A stretch of 64,000 nucleotides of DNA from Methylorubrum salsuginis (GCF_900114375.1 NZ_FOSV01000003.1:239724-303723), one strand, 5' to 3'; positions 1-9,119 are shown, counted from the first letter of the stretch. Program-made: numbers and translations. The notes: generated by a model not told the origin, from the letters alone.

Positions 1-794
1 TCGCGCACCAGCGTCAGCGTGTCGTTGGCCCGCACGAAGATGTTCTCGCGCGGGTTGGCCACGATCGTGCTCATCGGCACCGTGACGGTGCGGCCGCCTC
101 GCGACAGCCGCACGAAGGTCTCGGAGACCGAGGTGCGCACGCCGCCGGCGAGCGCGATCACGTCGAGCAGCCGGTCGCCGCGGCCGGTCAGCGGCACGCG
201 CATGCCGGTCGCCGACTCGCCGGTCACGGTGACGGATTGCGAGACCGGCTTGGTGACGCTGACGAGGACCTGCGGCTGGATCGCCTTGCCGGCCAGCTCG
301 CTCTCGATCAGCGTCTGGACGTCCTGGGTCCGCCGGCCCGCGACCTTGATGCGGCCGGCATAGGGCACCGAGATCGCCCCGTCGGGGCCGACGATCTGCT
401 CGGGGATGAAGGCGGATTTCGAGCCGGCGGAGAAGCGGTCGGCCACGAGCGGGCCGGAGAACAGGCCGCCGGAGCCGGCTTCCCACACCTGCACGGCCAC
501 CGCGTCGCCGACGCCGATCAGCGGCTCGGCCGCCGGGCGGTTGTCGCCGAAGGTGACGAGCAGGCTGTCGAGGGGGCGGGTGCGTAGCGCCTCGACGATG
601 GCCGGATCGAGGTCGATGATCTCGTAGCGGGCAAACAGGCCTTCGGCGGTGGCGATGTCGGCACCGCCGTCGATCGCCCGCGCGGTCGGCCCCGAGGTCG
701 GCAGGATCGAACATCCCGACATCGCGAGCGCGGCGGCCAGCACCGAGAGCGCGGCGGTGCGGGAGGCCGCACGGGTTGCACAGATCATGGTCAT
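1..794 (-). CDS. Polysaccharide export outer-membrane lipoprotein (Wza/KpsD type), 3' end cut by window edge
   Basis: Read from the minus strand; the reading frame stays open to the window edge, so only about the first 264 residues are present. The N-terminus is a lipoprotein signal peptide with a lipobox ending MSGC near residue 25. Downstream comes a poly-export domain (LIGVGDAVAVQVWE, GPDGAISVPYAGRIKVAG) followed by a soluble-ligand-binding beta-grasp-like stretch (VTVTGES, LLDVIALAGG). Family members form the outer-membrane channel through which capsule or exopolysaccharide leaves the cell. Two ATGs six bases apart could both start it; I took the upstream one. It lies downstream of, and in the same direction as, the LTA-synthase-like gene and kpsC, so it is probably the last visible part of a capsule operon. 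Exact subfamily is not decided because the C-terminus is missing. Confidence 0.85.
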   Translation of the reverse strand, partial: MTMICATRAASRTAALSVLAAALAMSGCSILPTSGPTARAIDGGADIATAEGLFARYEIIDLDPAIVEALRTRPLDSLLVTFGDNRPAAEPLIGVGDAVAVQVWEAGSGGLFSGPLVADRFSAGSKSAFIPEQIVGPDGAISVPYAGRIKVAGRRTQDVQTLIESELAGKAIQPQVLVSVTKPVSQSVTVTGESATGMRVPLTGRGDRLLDVIALAGGVRTSVSETFVRLSRGGRTVTVPMSTIVANPRENIFVRANDTLTLVR

Positions 795-957
795 TTCCCA
801 CCCACACCGGACGGACCGGCGGGCCGGCTCCTGTCGGCCGAGCATGGCCCGGAAGTCGCTGCGATCCATTTAACGCTGCCCTGACCAGCCGACGGCGAAC
901 GCGGTCGCGGGCGGGCGCCGGGCCCTCGGGCACCCTTACGCCGCCGCGACGACACGG

Positions 958-2445
958 TCACGCTTGGCTCTTTAATCCCGGCTTATTTGCGGCCAGTGCG
1001 CCCCGCAGGAGACAGCCGAGTTGCCCCGCCGTGAGATCGACCCGCCGGGGCTTCCGGTCCGCCGGGGCGGGGAAGCGGAACACGGCGTAGTCGGTCGCGA
1101 CCGGGCCCTCGGGTCGCGGGCGGCATTCGGGCAGCGAGGGCGCATGGTCGCCGAACACGCAGAGCGTCGCCCGCCGGCCCTTCAGGCCGTCGATCAGCCG
1201 CTCGACCGCGCGGCCGGTGCCGGCGGCGTGGTGGCCGTATTGCGCGAGGCCGGCCTCGATCCCGGGCAGGCGGCCGGCCGTCCAGGGACCGTGATTCTCC
1301 ATGGTGACCGCGAAGACGAAGCGGCGCCCGCCATCGGCCACTTCCGCCAGGATGCGCTCCGCCACCGCCTCGTCGGCGATGTAGGGACCGATCCGGGGGC
1401 TTTGCGAAAACGCCTCCTGCATCACGAGGCGGTCGAAGCCCAGGCGGCGAAAGACCCGCGCCCGGTCGAAGAAGTCGCGATGGAACGGATGCACGAAGAC
1501 CGTGGCGAACCCCGTCGTCCCGGCAAGCCGGGCAAGGCTCGTCGGCTCGTCGCCCTTCCACGCGAGATAGGGATCGTAGCGGCCGAAGCCGAGGCTTTCG
1601 GGCTCGCGGCCGGTGAGCACGGCGTGCTCGGTCCGCATGGTGTAGGCGCCGTGGGCCGGCACCGCGAGGCGACCGTACTGCGCCGCCTCCGCGCGGATGC
1701 GGTCCATCACGGGAAGCGGCGGGCCGCCGATCCGGACGGGATTGAGGAAGGATTCGAGCTGGACCAGCACGAGCAGCTCGGCCTCCGGCTCGCCCGGGGA
1801 CAGGACGGGCGGGAGCGGGGGCGGTTCGAACGTCTCGTCACGGCGGCGCAGCGCGTAGCCCATCATGGTCGCCACGATGCCGAACCGGGCGACGTCCGCC
1901 GTCAGATCGGGTCGCGGGAACAACCGGCGCACGAGGGACCGGCCGGGGGACGTGCGGAGGAGGCCCACGAAAGCGGCAAGCCCCAGCGGCAGGGCCAAGA
2001 CGGCGGCCAGAGCGGGCCCGGTGCCCTCGGGGAGGAGTGTCGGCTCGAGGGCGTACCACGCCGCGACGACGGCGAGCCCGAGGATCAGCGGCCCGGCCGT
2101 ACGGGGATCGGCCAACGAGCGGGTATAGTAGAGTTCGGGATGGCGCGGCACCTGCGCCAGCAGGGCCAGGTCGCTGAAGACCGGCGGCTCGCCGATGATG
2201 CGGCGCTTGAGCTGATCGACGGCAGCCAGGATCGCGACGGTCAGCAGGCAGGAGGCGGCGGCGAGCCAGGGCCGCCAGGAGAACTGGAACCAGAAGGCCG
2301 TCAGCAGCCCGTAGCCGATGCTGCGCACGGCGAGGTCGACGGGGCGCAGGCTCGGGCGGCGCGCGCCGGTCGCCGCCTCGACGGCGAAGGACGACGCCAG
2401 GGCCGAGGCGGGGGCCAAGAGGAGGGCGAGGGCGAGCGTCGCCAT
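958..2445 (-). CDS. LTA synthase/sulfatase-family membrane phosphotransferase
   Basis: A 495-residue alkaline-phosphatase-superfamily enzyme. The N-terminal ~200 residues contain several hydrophobic segments; the rest is a periplasmic catalytic domain. Residues expected for the LTA synthase fold are visible: the metal-ligand Glu in VQLESF, the candidate Thr nucleophile in TMRTEHAVLTG, a conserved HPFHRDFFDR stretch, and the metal-binding Asp-His pair in FGDHAPSLP. Relatives transfer phosphoglycerol or related phospho-groups from lipids to glycans, or cleave sulfate or phosphate esters; the substrate here cannot be read from sequence. It starts 4 bases after the kpsC stop codon, so it is almost certainly cotranscribed, and context suggests decoration of the capsule or its lipid anchor. 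Confidence 0.82.
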   Translation of the reverse strand: MATLALALLLAPASALASSFAVEAATGARRPSLRPVDLAVRSIGYGLLTAFWFQFSWRPWLAAASCLLTVAILAAVDQLKRRIIGEPPVFSDLALLAQVPRHPELYYTRSLADPRTAGPLILGLAVVAAWYALEPTLLPEGTGPALAAVLALPLGLAAFVGLLRTSPGRSLVRRLFPRPDLTADVARFGIVATMMGYALRRRDETFEPPPLPPVLSPGEPEAELLVLVQLESFLNPVRIGGPPLPVMDRIRAEAAQYGRLAVPAHGAYTMRTEHAVLTGREPESLGFGRYDPYLAWKGDEPTSLARLAGTTGFATVFVHPFHRDFFDRARVFRRLGFDRLVMQEAFSQSPRIGPYIADEAVAERILAEVADGGRRFVFAVTMENHGPWTAGRLPGIEAGLAQYGHHAAGTGRAVERLIDGLKGRRATLCVFGDHAPSLPECRPRPEGPVATDYAVFRFPAPADRKPRRVDLTAGQLGCLLRGALAANKPGLKSQA

Positions 2446-2449
2446 CCCG

Positions 2450-4396
2450 TCACCGTCCGGGGCCGACGCCGCGGCGCGCTCGCAGGCGCCGCAGGATCGG
2501 ATTGAGCAGGGCGTAGCGCGCCCGCATCACCGCATGCGGCAGCGCCCTGAGGGCGAGCGCATTCGCCGGGGCGTCGGCACGGGCCTCGCTCAGCCGGTCG
2601 AGCAGGTGCTCGGGCGTGCAGGGCTTCATCGCCACCGGATCGAGATAGAGTGGGTAGAGCAGCAGCGCCCCGGCCACCAGTTCGTCGAGGGCGAGGCGCC
2701 GGCCGCGGTCGGCGCCGGGCGCCAGATCCTCGGTGAGGCCCCAGCCCGCATAGAAGGGCCGCCCATGGGTCGCGACGGTCAGCCCCCGGATCAGCGCCTC
2801 GAAGCCGGCGAGCGAGGTCATGGTCTCGACGTGGTGGACGCGGTCGAGCAGATCGACGATCGACAGGCCGGAGACGACGCGGTCGGCGAGCGCCAAGGCC
2901 TCGGCCTCAGGGACCGCGCCCTGCCGGAAGCCGGCTTCCACGTCGGGATGCGGCTTATAGAGCAGGAAGGCGTCCGGGTTGCGGGCCCGCGCCGCCCTCA
3001 GGAGCGCCAGGTTGCCGCGCACCTCCGGCGAACCGGTGAGGACCGAGGCGTCGTCCTCGACCTGCCCCGGCACCAGCACGAGGCGCCGCCCCGCGGGCCA
3101 GTCCGCGTCGCGGGCGGCCACGCCGACATTGTACTTGCTGAGGCGCCGGGCGACGATCGCGGCGCGCAACGCCGCCGCCCGCTCGGTCAGTTCGGGCGGA
3201 AACGCCGTCTCGCCAAGGTGGTGAGCGAGCCGGCTCCGGACGCGCGGGTCATAGTAGATGCCGCGGTCATCGACCACGATGGAGGCGCCGGGCTTGAGGC
3301 TCGCGCCGAGGCCGACGGACCGCAGGAAGCCGTCCTCGATGCGGGCGAAGGGCAGGCCGGCCTCCGCGCAGAGACCGGGCAGCGCCTCGGGGCAGCGCGT
3401 CGCCCAGGCCCAGACGGCGCCGTCGTGGCGACGGGCCAGCGCGACGGCCTCCGCCGCTTCCATCGTGTGCAGCGGGCGTCCACCGGGACCGTCGGCGAAC
3501 ACGTCGAGCGCCTCGCGCTTCCAGCCCGAAACGCCGACGAGGACGACGCGCCGATCGTTGCCGCGGAAGCGCGCGCGCAACCACGCCACCCGCTCCACCG
3601 CATCGAGCAGCGGGATCGGTCGGCGCGTCCAGGGATCGAAGGCGTGGACGCCCGCGCCGTAACGGAGCGCGAGCGAACCGGCGGCCTCGATCGGGATCGG
3701 CCCGAGGGCCGGATCGGTGCAGAGGGCGGGAAGCCCCGCGAGATGCACCTCGCAGGCAGCGGCCGTGGACGCGACGTGGATGCGCCCGGCGCGCGCGAAC
3801 AAGGCGAAGGGGTCGGCGGGTGCGGACAGCACCGTGAGGCGCGGGTCTCGCGGCAAGCCGGCGAGCGGGCAGCCATCCGGCCCGGCGGCGACGAAGCGCT
3901 CCTCGGGAAACGTCCGCAGCAGCCGCGCCAGGAAGGCGGGGACCCGCCGCGCGGCGACGAGATCGGGGTCGATCAGGGCGAGCGAGGGGCAGGGTTCGAC
4001 CGCGAAGGCCTCGTCCGCGCCCGATCCGGGGGGAAAGCGGTTGAAGCCGGTGAGCCGGGCCTCGCTCAGGGACCGGGCGAGGCCCGGCCGGGGCGCCTCG
4101 CCGCCGAGGGCGCGCCCGGCATAGCTCAGGCGCAGGCTGGTAAAGCCGGTGGCCGGCGAATCGTAGGGGCTCAGCAGCGGCCCCGGCGCGACCCGCAGGG
4201 TCGCGGCCCGACCGGCGGCGGGAAAGGCCGCGCCCGGCGTCCAGACGGCGGGCGCGCCGGGCCGGTCGAAGCGCAGGGGCACGCCCGTGCAGGCCTCGAT
4301 CTCGGCGCGCAGGCGGCGCAGCGGCCGGCCCAGCGGCAGGTAGGAGCGGGGCGGGACGGGGATCCCGCGCGGCTCGGAAGGGGGCGCGTCGGCCAT
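2450..4396 (-). CDS. kpsC: Capsule linker beta-Kdo transferase KpsC-like
   Basis: A 648-residue cytoplasmic glycosyltransferase of the KpsC family, which adds alternating beta-linked Kdo residues to a phosphatidylglycerol acceptor to make the capsule linker. The C-terminal module is intact: RIEDGFLRSVGLG near residue 352, VVDDRGIYYDPR, LSKYNVG, VPGQVEDDAS, YKPHPDV, and ETMTSLAGFEAL with FYAGWGLTED. Classical KpsC has two such modules. Here the N-terminal ~280 residues retain only vestiges (ASTAAACEVHLAG near 209) and lack the EDGF motif, so one of the two activities may be lost or altered. It heads a minus-strand operon with the LTA-synthase-like gene and the export lipoprotein, and is divergent from kpsS. 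Confidence 0.88.
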   Translation of the reverse strand: MADAPPSEPRGIPVPPRSYLPLGRPLRRLRAEIEACTGVPLRFDRPGAPAVWTPGAAFPAAGRAATLRVAPGPLLSPYDSPATGFTSLRLSYAGRALGGEAPRPGLARSLSEARLTGFNRFPPGSGADEAFAVEPCPSLALIDPDLVAARRVPAFLARLLRTFPEERFVAAGPDGCPLAGLPRDPRLTVLSAPADPFALFARAGRIHVASTAAACEVHLAGLPALCTDPALGPIPIEAAGSLALRYGAGVHAFDPWTRRPIPLLDAVERVAWLRARFRGNDRRVVLVGVSGWKREALDVFADGPGGRPLHTMEAAEAVALARRHDGAVWAWATRCPEALPGLCAEAGLPFARIEDGFLRSVGLGASLKPGASIVVDDRGIYYDPRVRSRLAHHLGETAFPPELTERAAALRAAIVARRLSKYNVGVAARDADWPAGRRLVLVPGQVEDDASVLTGSPEVRGNLALLRAARARNPDAFLLYKPHPDVEAGFRQGAVPEAEALALADRVVSGLSIVDLLDRVHHVETMTSLAGFEALIRGLTVATHGRPFYAGWGLTEDLAPGADRGRRLALDELVAGALLLYPLYLDPVAMKPCTPEHLLDRLSEARADAPANALALRALPHAVMRARYALLNPILRRLRARRGVGPGR

Positions 4397-4809
4397 GGCG
4401 GCCCCGCCTTAGCCCAAGGGCAGCTTCGGCGCGAGGGCGTCCTGCGGCTCGGCCTCCGGCGCCGGAGGCCGCATACATCGTGTCCATTCGCTGTCCTCCC
4501 GGGCTTCTCGCCCGGCCCTGCGGCGACCTCTTCGTCGACCGATCGCAGGCCCAGAGGGCTGTCGGCGCGTGCGGTGCGAAGAATTCCGGGGATCGCGGGG
4601 ATGAAGGGGCGATTCGACACAAGCGGGCCGCAATCGCGAGGGAAAGAGAAACCGTTCCGGCCGCGGATGTGGCTGGACGGCAACGGAGACCGTGAATTGT
4701 GTTGACGCCCCGGTCCCGCGGTTGCGGAGGCCGGTGACGACATGCGACGCGTCTGCTTCAGATGCCGTCGACCCGCCGTCTCAAGCGATCAGGGACACCG
4801 CGCCTCGGT
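4397..4809. other. Divergent kpsC/kpsS intergenic region with two palindromes
   Basis: No gene is supported here. It is the shared upstream region of two divergent capsule genes. It holds a perfect 20-base palindrome (GGCCTCCGGC and its complement, 4451-4470) and a hairpin CCGGGC-TTCTC-GCCCGG (4499-4515), both on the kpsC side and so in the presumptive kpsC leader. A TTGACG hexamer at 4702-4707 could be a -35 box toward kpsS, but no convincing -10 box follows at the right distance. Confidence 0.5.
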
Positions 4810-6117
4810 ATGACGCAGCCTCGCGCAGACGCTTCCGGCCCCAACGCCGCGACGTTCCTGTTCCTGCAGGGGATCGCGTCTCCGTTCTTCTCCGATCTCG
4901 GCCGGGCCCTGCGCGATCGTGGACACAAGGTCCGCCGCATCAATTTCTCCGCGGGCGATTGGCTGTTCTGGCGCCTGCCCTCCGACAATTACCGCGGCAA
5001 CCGCGACGACTGGGACGCCTATCTCGAGGCTTATATCCGCACGCATTCGGTCACCGACATCGTGCTGTTCGGCGATTGCCGGCCCTATCATCAGGCGGCG
5101 ATCCAGACGGCCAAGCCGATGGGCGTGCGCATCCACGTGTTCGAGGAAGGCTATATCCGCCCCTATTGGATCACCTGCGAGCAGGGGGGCGTGAACGGCA
5201 ATTCCCCGCTGCCCAAGAGCGCCGAGGAGATCCGGGCGATCGCCCGCAAGCTGCCTCAGGCCGGCCGCGCCATGCCGCTGACCGGCGACATGGCCCGCCG
5301 CAGCATCTGGGACATCGGCTTCAACGTCGCCAATGTCGGCTTCCCCTATCTCTATCCGGGCTTCCGCAGCCACCGGCCGAACCACATCGCGGCGGAATAC
5401 GGCGGCTGGATCAAGAAGTTCGTCCGCCGCAAGCGCACCCGCCGCGAGGCGGCGCGGGTGGGCGAGAACTACAAGGCGGTCAACGCCCAGTACTTCCTGC
5501 TGCCGCTCCAGCTCGACAGCGACTACCAGATCCGCGTCCATTCGCCGTTCCTCGGCGTCGAGGGCTTCATGGACCGGGTGATCGCCTCCTTCGCCCGGCA
5601 TTCGAGCGCGCCGACGCGGCTTCTGGTGAAGCTGCACCCCCTCGACAGCGGCATCATGAACTGGCGCAAGCGCGCCCGGCAGGCGGCCAAGCGCCACGGC
5701 TGCAACGACCGGCTCGACTTCATCGACGGCGGCGACCTGCCCAAGCTGATCGACGGCAGCCGCGGCGTGGTGCTGGTAAACTCGACGGTCGGCATGCTGG
5801 CGCTGGAGCGCGGACGACCGACGCTCGCCTTCGGGCAGGCAGTCTACAACATGCCGGGCCTGACGCATCAGGGCGACATCGACACCTTCTGGGGGGACCC
5901 CAAGGCACCCGACCGGGAGCTGATGGAGGATTTCCGCCGCGTCGTCATGCACCGCACCCAGATCAACGGCGGCTACTTCTCGCCCTCCGCCATCGAGCGG
6001 GCGGTGGCCGGAGCGGTGCCGCGGCTGGAGGCGACCCTGCCACCCGCCGCCTTGGCCGCCGCCCGCGACCTGCGCGAGGGCTCCGAGCGGGCCGGACGGC
6101 TCTCGCCGGCCTATTGA
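4810..6117 (+). CDS. kpsS: Capsule linker Kdo transferase KpsS-like
   Basis: About 435 residues of the KpsS family, which puts the first beta-Kdo onto phosphatidylglycerol at the inner face of the inner membrane before KpsC extends the linker. Visible motifs are FLFLQGIASPFFSDLG at the N-terminus, INFSAGDW, VFEEGYIRPYW near residue 130, LVKLHPLDSG, and the late STVGMLALERGRPTLAFG block typical of the capsule synthesis family. An ATG 48 bases upstream (4762) is in frame. I prefer 4810 because family members start just before FLFLQG and an AGGGA lies 14 bases ahead of it, though neither start has an ideal ribosome site. It is divergent from kpsC, and an SDR gene follows after 55 bases. Confidence 0.85.
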   Translation: MTQPRADASGPNAATFLFLQGIASPFFSDLGRALRDRGHKVRRINFSAGDWLFWRLPSDNYRGNRDDWDAYLEAYIRTHSVTDIVLFGDCRPYHQAAIQTAKPMGVRIHVFEEGYIRPYWITCEQGGVNGNSPLPKSAEEIRAIARKLPQAGRAMPLTGDMARRSIWDIGFNVANVGFPYLYPGFRSHRPNHIAAEYGGWIKKFVRRKRTRREAARVGENYKAVNAQYFLLPLQLDSDYQIRVHSPFLGVEGFMDRVIASFARHSSAPTRLLVKLHPLDSGIMNWRKRARQAAKRHGCNDRLDFIDGGDLPKLIDGSRGVVLVNSTVGMLALERGRPTLAFGQAVYNMPGLTHQGDIDTFWGDPKAPDRELMEDFRRVVMHRTQINGGYFSPSAIERAVAGAVPRLEATLPPAALAAARDLREGSERAGRLSPAY

Positions 6118-6172
6118 TCGCGGGCGACCCGGCGGGCTTTACAGGCCGCATCCCCCGCGCCATCCCCTCGCA

Positions 6173-6943
6173 ATGCCCGTCATCCTCATCACCGGCGCCT
6201 CCAGCGGCATCGGCGCCGCCCTGGCGCGGCTCTGCGCCCGGCGCCCCGACACGCAGCTCGTCCTCACCGGACGGGACCGTGCGCGCCTCGACGCCGTCGC
6301 CGCGGAGTGCCGGGGGCTCGGAGCGCCGGTCCGCACCGGGCTGTTCGACGTGCGCGACCGCGAGAGCGTCGGCGTGTGGCTGCGGGCGATCGATGGGCAA
6401 ACGCCCCTCGACCTCGTCATCGTCAACGCCGCGGTCAATGGCGGTCATCCGTCCGGCAGCCTGGAGACCGAGGAGACGGCGTTCGAGACCGCCGACATCA
6501 ACTACGGCGGTGCGCTCAACGTTCTTCTGCCCACCGTCAGCCTGATGAGCCGGCGCGGGCGGGGCCAGATCGCGCTGGTCTCCTCGCTCGCCGCCTATGC
6601 GCCGCTGCCGGACGCTCCGGCCTATAGCGGGGCCAAGGCCGCGCTGCTGGCCCATGGGCTGGCGCTGCGGTCGAAGCTGCGGCCGCTCGGCGTGCGCGTC
6701 AGCGTGGTGACGCCGGGCTATGTGAAGACGCCGATGGGCGGCGTCATCAAGGGCTGGCGCCCGCTGGAGATGAGCGCGGACGAGGCCGCCGCCCGCATCC
6801 TGCGCGGGCTGGAGCGCGACCGCGACGTGGTCGCCTTCCCCTGGCCGCTGGCGGCGCTGGCCCGCGGGGCGCTGCTGGTGCCCGAACGGGTGCGGACGCT
6901 CGGCCTGCACGGCCTGCGCTTCCGCAACCGGCCGCGCCGATGA
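6173..6943 (+). CDS. Short-chain dehydrogenase/reductase (SDR)
   Basis: A 256-residue classical SDR with Rossmann fold. The cofactor motif TGASSGIG lies at residues 7-14, the structural NNAG element is present as NAAVN, and the catalytic Ser (VSSLAAY) and YSGAK Tyr/Lys are in place. An arginine after the second strand (TGRDRAR) suggests preference for NADP(H). The substrate is unknown. It follows kpsS and overlaps the next gene (formyltransferase) by the four bases ATGA, so the two are translationally coupled. A role in making or modifying a capsule sugar or lipid is inferred only from position. Confidence 0.85.
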   Translation: MPVILITGASSGIGAALARLCARRPDTQLVLTGRDRARLDAVAAECRGLGAPVRTGLFDVRDRESVGVWLRAIDGQTPLDLVIVNAAVNGGHPSGSLETEETAFETADINYGGALNVLLPTVSLMSRRGRGQIALVSSLAAYAPLPDAPAYSGAKAALLAHGLALRSKLRPLGVRVSVVTPGYVKTPMGGVIKGWRPLEMSADEAAARILRGLERDRDVVAFPWPLAALARGALLVPERVRTLGLHGLRFRNRPRR

Positions 6944-7794
6944 GGGCCGCGCCGCGGCTCGCCGTCTTCGCGCTGGAGGCGCTGCCGAACGCCCGCGCCC
7001 TCCGGCGCTTCGTCGCCGACCATGCCGAAACCATCGCGTTCGTCGGCCTGTCCCATGCCGAGCGTCCCTCGGCCGGCGGGCTCGTCGCGCAGGTGCGCCG
7101 CCACCTCGCCCGCTCGGGGCCGCGCTTCCTGCCCTATCTCGCGGTCAATTTCGGCCTGCCGGACCTCGTCAACGGCCTATCCACGACGCTGCGCCGGAAC
7201 GCACCCCCGGAGGCGACGCCGCTGGCCCCGCTCTGCCGCCGCCTCGGCATCCCGGTCTTGACGGTGGACGACGTGAACGGGCCGGAGGTGGCCGACGCCT
7301 TCGCCGCGCACGCGCCCGACCTGATCGTCTCGTTCCACTTCGACCAGATCTTTTCCGCCGCGACCCTCGACCGGGCCCCGCTCGGCGGCCTCAACGTGCA
7401 TCCGAGCCTGCTGCCGCGCCATCGCGGCCCGACGCCGACCCTGCACGCGCTCGCCGACGGCGACCGCGCCTTCGGCGTCACCGTCCATCGGCTCGCCGCC
7501 GCGATCGATGCCGGGGCGATCCTGGCGCAGGAGCCGGTGACGCTGCCACAGGGCACGAGCGCCACCCGCGCCGCGCGGCTGCTGCACGAGCGCGGGCGGG
7601 GAGTGCTCGAGACCGTGCTCGCCGATATCGCCGCGCAGGGCGCGGTGCCGGCGGGCCGACATGTTCCCGTCCTGCCCTATCGCGGCTTCCCCGACCGGGC
7701 GCTGCTCGCCCGGATGCACCAGTCGGGCCTGCCCCTGGCGGACCGGGGCGACTGGCGGGACGCCCTCGGCCTCGCCCGCGGGTCAGGCCCGTAG
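6940..7794 (+). CDS. Formyltransferase-family protein, possible sugar N-formyltransferase
   Basis: A 284-residue protein carrying the formyl-transferase catalytic core used by PurN, Fmt and sugar N-formyltransferases. The signature is complete: NVHPSLLPRHRGPTP in mid-protein supplies the Asn and His, and GVTVHRLAAAIDAGAIL supplies the catalytic Asp. These enzymes move a formyl group from N10-formyltetrahydrofolate to an amine. The N-terminal ~100 residues do not look like PurN or Met-tRNA formyltransferase, and the gene lies in a capsule locus coupled to an SDR, so an amino-sugar acceptor is a reasonable inference. Its 3' end overlaps the convergent metY gene by 12 bases. Confidence 0.75.
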   Translation: MRAAPRLAVFALEALPNARALRRFVADHAETIAFVGLSHAERPSAGGLVAQVRRHLARSGPRFLPYLAVNFGLPDLVNGLSTTLRRNAPPEATPLAPLCRRLGIPVLTVDDVNGPEVADAFAAHAPDLIVSFHFDQIFSAATLDRAPLGGLNVHPSLLPRHRGPTPTLHALADGDRAFGVTVHRLAAAIDAGAILAQEPVTLPQGTSATRAARLLHERGRGVLETVLADIAAQGAVPAGRHVPVLPYRGFPDRALLARMHQSGLPLADRGDWRDALGLARGSGP

Positions 7795-9063
7795 GGCGGC
7801 GTCGAGGTCGTCGATCAGGTCCTGCGGGTCCTCGATGCCGATCGAAAGCCGCACCACTTCGGGGCCGGCGCCGGCGGCGGTCTTCTGCGCGTCGGTGAGC
7901 TGGCGGTGGGTGGTCGAGGCCGGGTGGATCACCAGCGAGCGGGTGTCGCCGATATTGGCCAGATGGCTGAAGAGCTGCAGGTTCGACACCAGCTTCACGC
8001 CGGCCTCGTAGCCGCCCTTGAGGCCGAAGGTGAACACCGCGCCCGCCCCCTTGGGCGTGTAGCGCTGCGCCAGCGCATGGTACTTGTCGGTCTCCAGCCC
8101 CGGATAGCTCACCCAATCGACAAGGTCGTGGCCGGCGAGGAAGGTCGCGACCTTGAGCGCGTTGTCGGAGTGGCGCTGCATCCGCAGGGGCAGCGTCTCG
8201 ATGCCGTTGAGGATCAGGAAGGCGTTGAACGGCGACAGCGACGGCCCGAGATCGCGCAGGGACAGCACCCGCACCGCGATGGCGAAGCCGAAATTCCCGA
8301 AGGTCTCGGCCAGCACCATGCCGGCATATTCGGGCCGGGGCTGCGACAGCATCGGATAGCGCTGGTCGCCCTGCCACTGGAACGTGCCGCCATCGACGAT
8401 CAGCCCGCCGATGGAATTGCCATGGCCGCCCAAAAACTTGGTGGCCGAGTGGACGACGATGTCGGCGCCGTGCTCGAACGGCTTGATGAGGTACGGCGTC
8501 GCCATCGTGTTGTCGACGATGAGCGGGATGTTGTGGCGCTTGGCGATCACCGAGAGGGCGGCAATATCGGTAATGACGCCGCCCGGATTGGCGATCGACT
8601 CACAAAAGATCGCCTTGGTGCGCGGGGTGATGGCGCGCTCGAACGAGTCCGGGTCGTCGGTGTCGGCCCAGACCACCTGCCAGCCGAAGTTCTTGTAGGA
8701 ATGGTTGAACTGGTTGATCGAGCCACCGTAGAGCTTGTTGGCCGCCACGAACTCGTCGCCCGGCTGCATCAGGGCGTGCAGCGTCAGGAATTCCGCCGCG
8801 TGGCCCGAGGCCACGGCGAGCGCCGCCGTGCCGCCTTCGAGGGCCGCGATGCGCTCCTCCAGCACGGCGTTGGTCGGGTTGGTAATGCGGGTGTAGATGT
8901 TGCCGAAGGCCTGCAGCCCGAACAGCGAGGCGGCGTGATCGACGTCGTCGAACACGAAGCTCGTGGTCTGGTAGATCGGCGTCGCCCGCGCGCCGGTCGC
9001 CGGGTCGGGGGTCGCGCCCGCGTGAATCGCGAGGGTGTTGAAGCCGGGCTGGCGGTCGGTCAT
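7783..9063 (-). CDS. metY: O-acetylhomoserine sulfhydrylase (PLP enzyme)
   Basis: A 426-residue Cys/Met-metabolism PLP enzyme that makes homocysteine from O-acetylhomoserine and sulfide in methionine biosynthesis. Hallmarks are an N-terminal [44 protein letters not shown], the PLP-binding lysine in [12 protein letters not shown], and the C-terminal [16 protein letters not shown]. Length (about 425-430) and the long mid-region match MetY rather than the shorter MetB or MetZ. The start has a clear AGAGGAG ribosome site. A strong hairpin lies directly before that site and may control translation. Confidence 0.92.
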   Translation of the reverse strand: MTDRQPGFNTLAIHAGATPDPATGARATPIYQTTSFVFDDVDHAASLFGLQAFGNIYTRITNPTNAVLEERIAALEGGTAALAVASGHAAEFLTLHALMQPGDEFVAANKLYGGSINQFNHSYKNFGWQVVWADTDDPDSFERAITPRTKAIFCESIANPGGVITDIAALSVIAKRHNIPLIVDNTMATPYLIKPFEHGADIVVHSATKFLGGHGNSIGGLIVDGGTFQWQGDQRYPMLSQPRPEYAGMVLAETFGNFGFAIAVRVLSLRDLGPSLSPFNAFLILNGIETLPLRMQRHSDNALKVATFLAGHDLVDWVSYPGLETDKYHALAQRYTPKGAGAVFTFGLKGGYEAGVKLVSNLQLFSHLANIGDTRSLVIHPASTTHRQLTDAQKTAAGAGPEVVRLSIGIEDPQDLIDDLDAALRA

Positions 9064-9079
9064 CGCGAAAACTCCTCTT

Positions 9080-9119
9080 GGAGCCGTATCCGACCCGGCG
9101 GCATCGGGCCGGCGGCTCC
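9080..9119 (-). promoter_or_regulatory. metY leader hairpin next to the ribosome site
   Basis: On the minus strand, GGAGCCG plus CCGGCCCG pairs with CGGGTCGG plus CGGCTCC. That gives 15 pairs (one G-U), a three-base ATA bulge and a seven-base loop. It ends about eight bases before the AGAGGAG ribosome site of metY. It lacks a U-tract, so it is not a classic terminator; translational control or mRNA stabilisation is possible. It does not match the SAM-II consensus I know. Confidence 0.55.

Noticed and set aside
1021..2505. Long plus-strand open frames opposite the LTA-synthase-like and kpsC genes (also 2318-4705)
   Set aside because: Mirror frames of GC-rich genes with Arg/Gly-rich composition and no family motifs or ribosome sites; the minus-strand genes have clear catalytic motifs.
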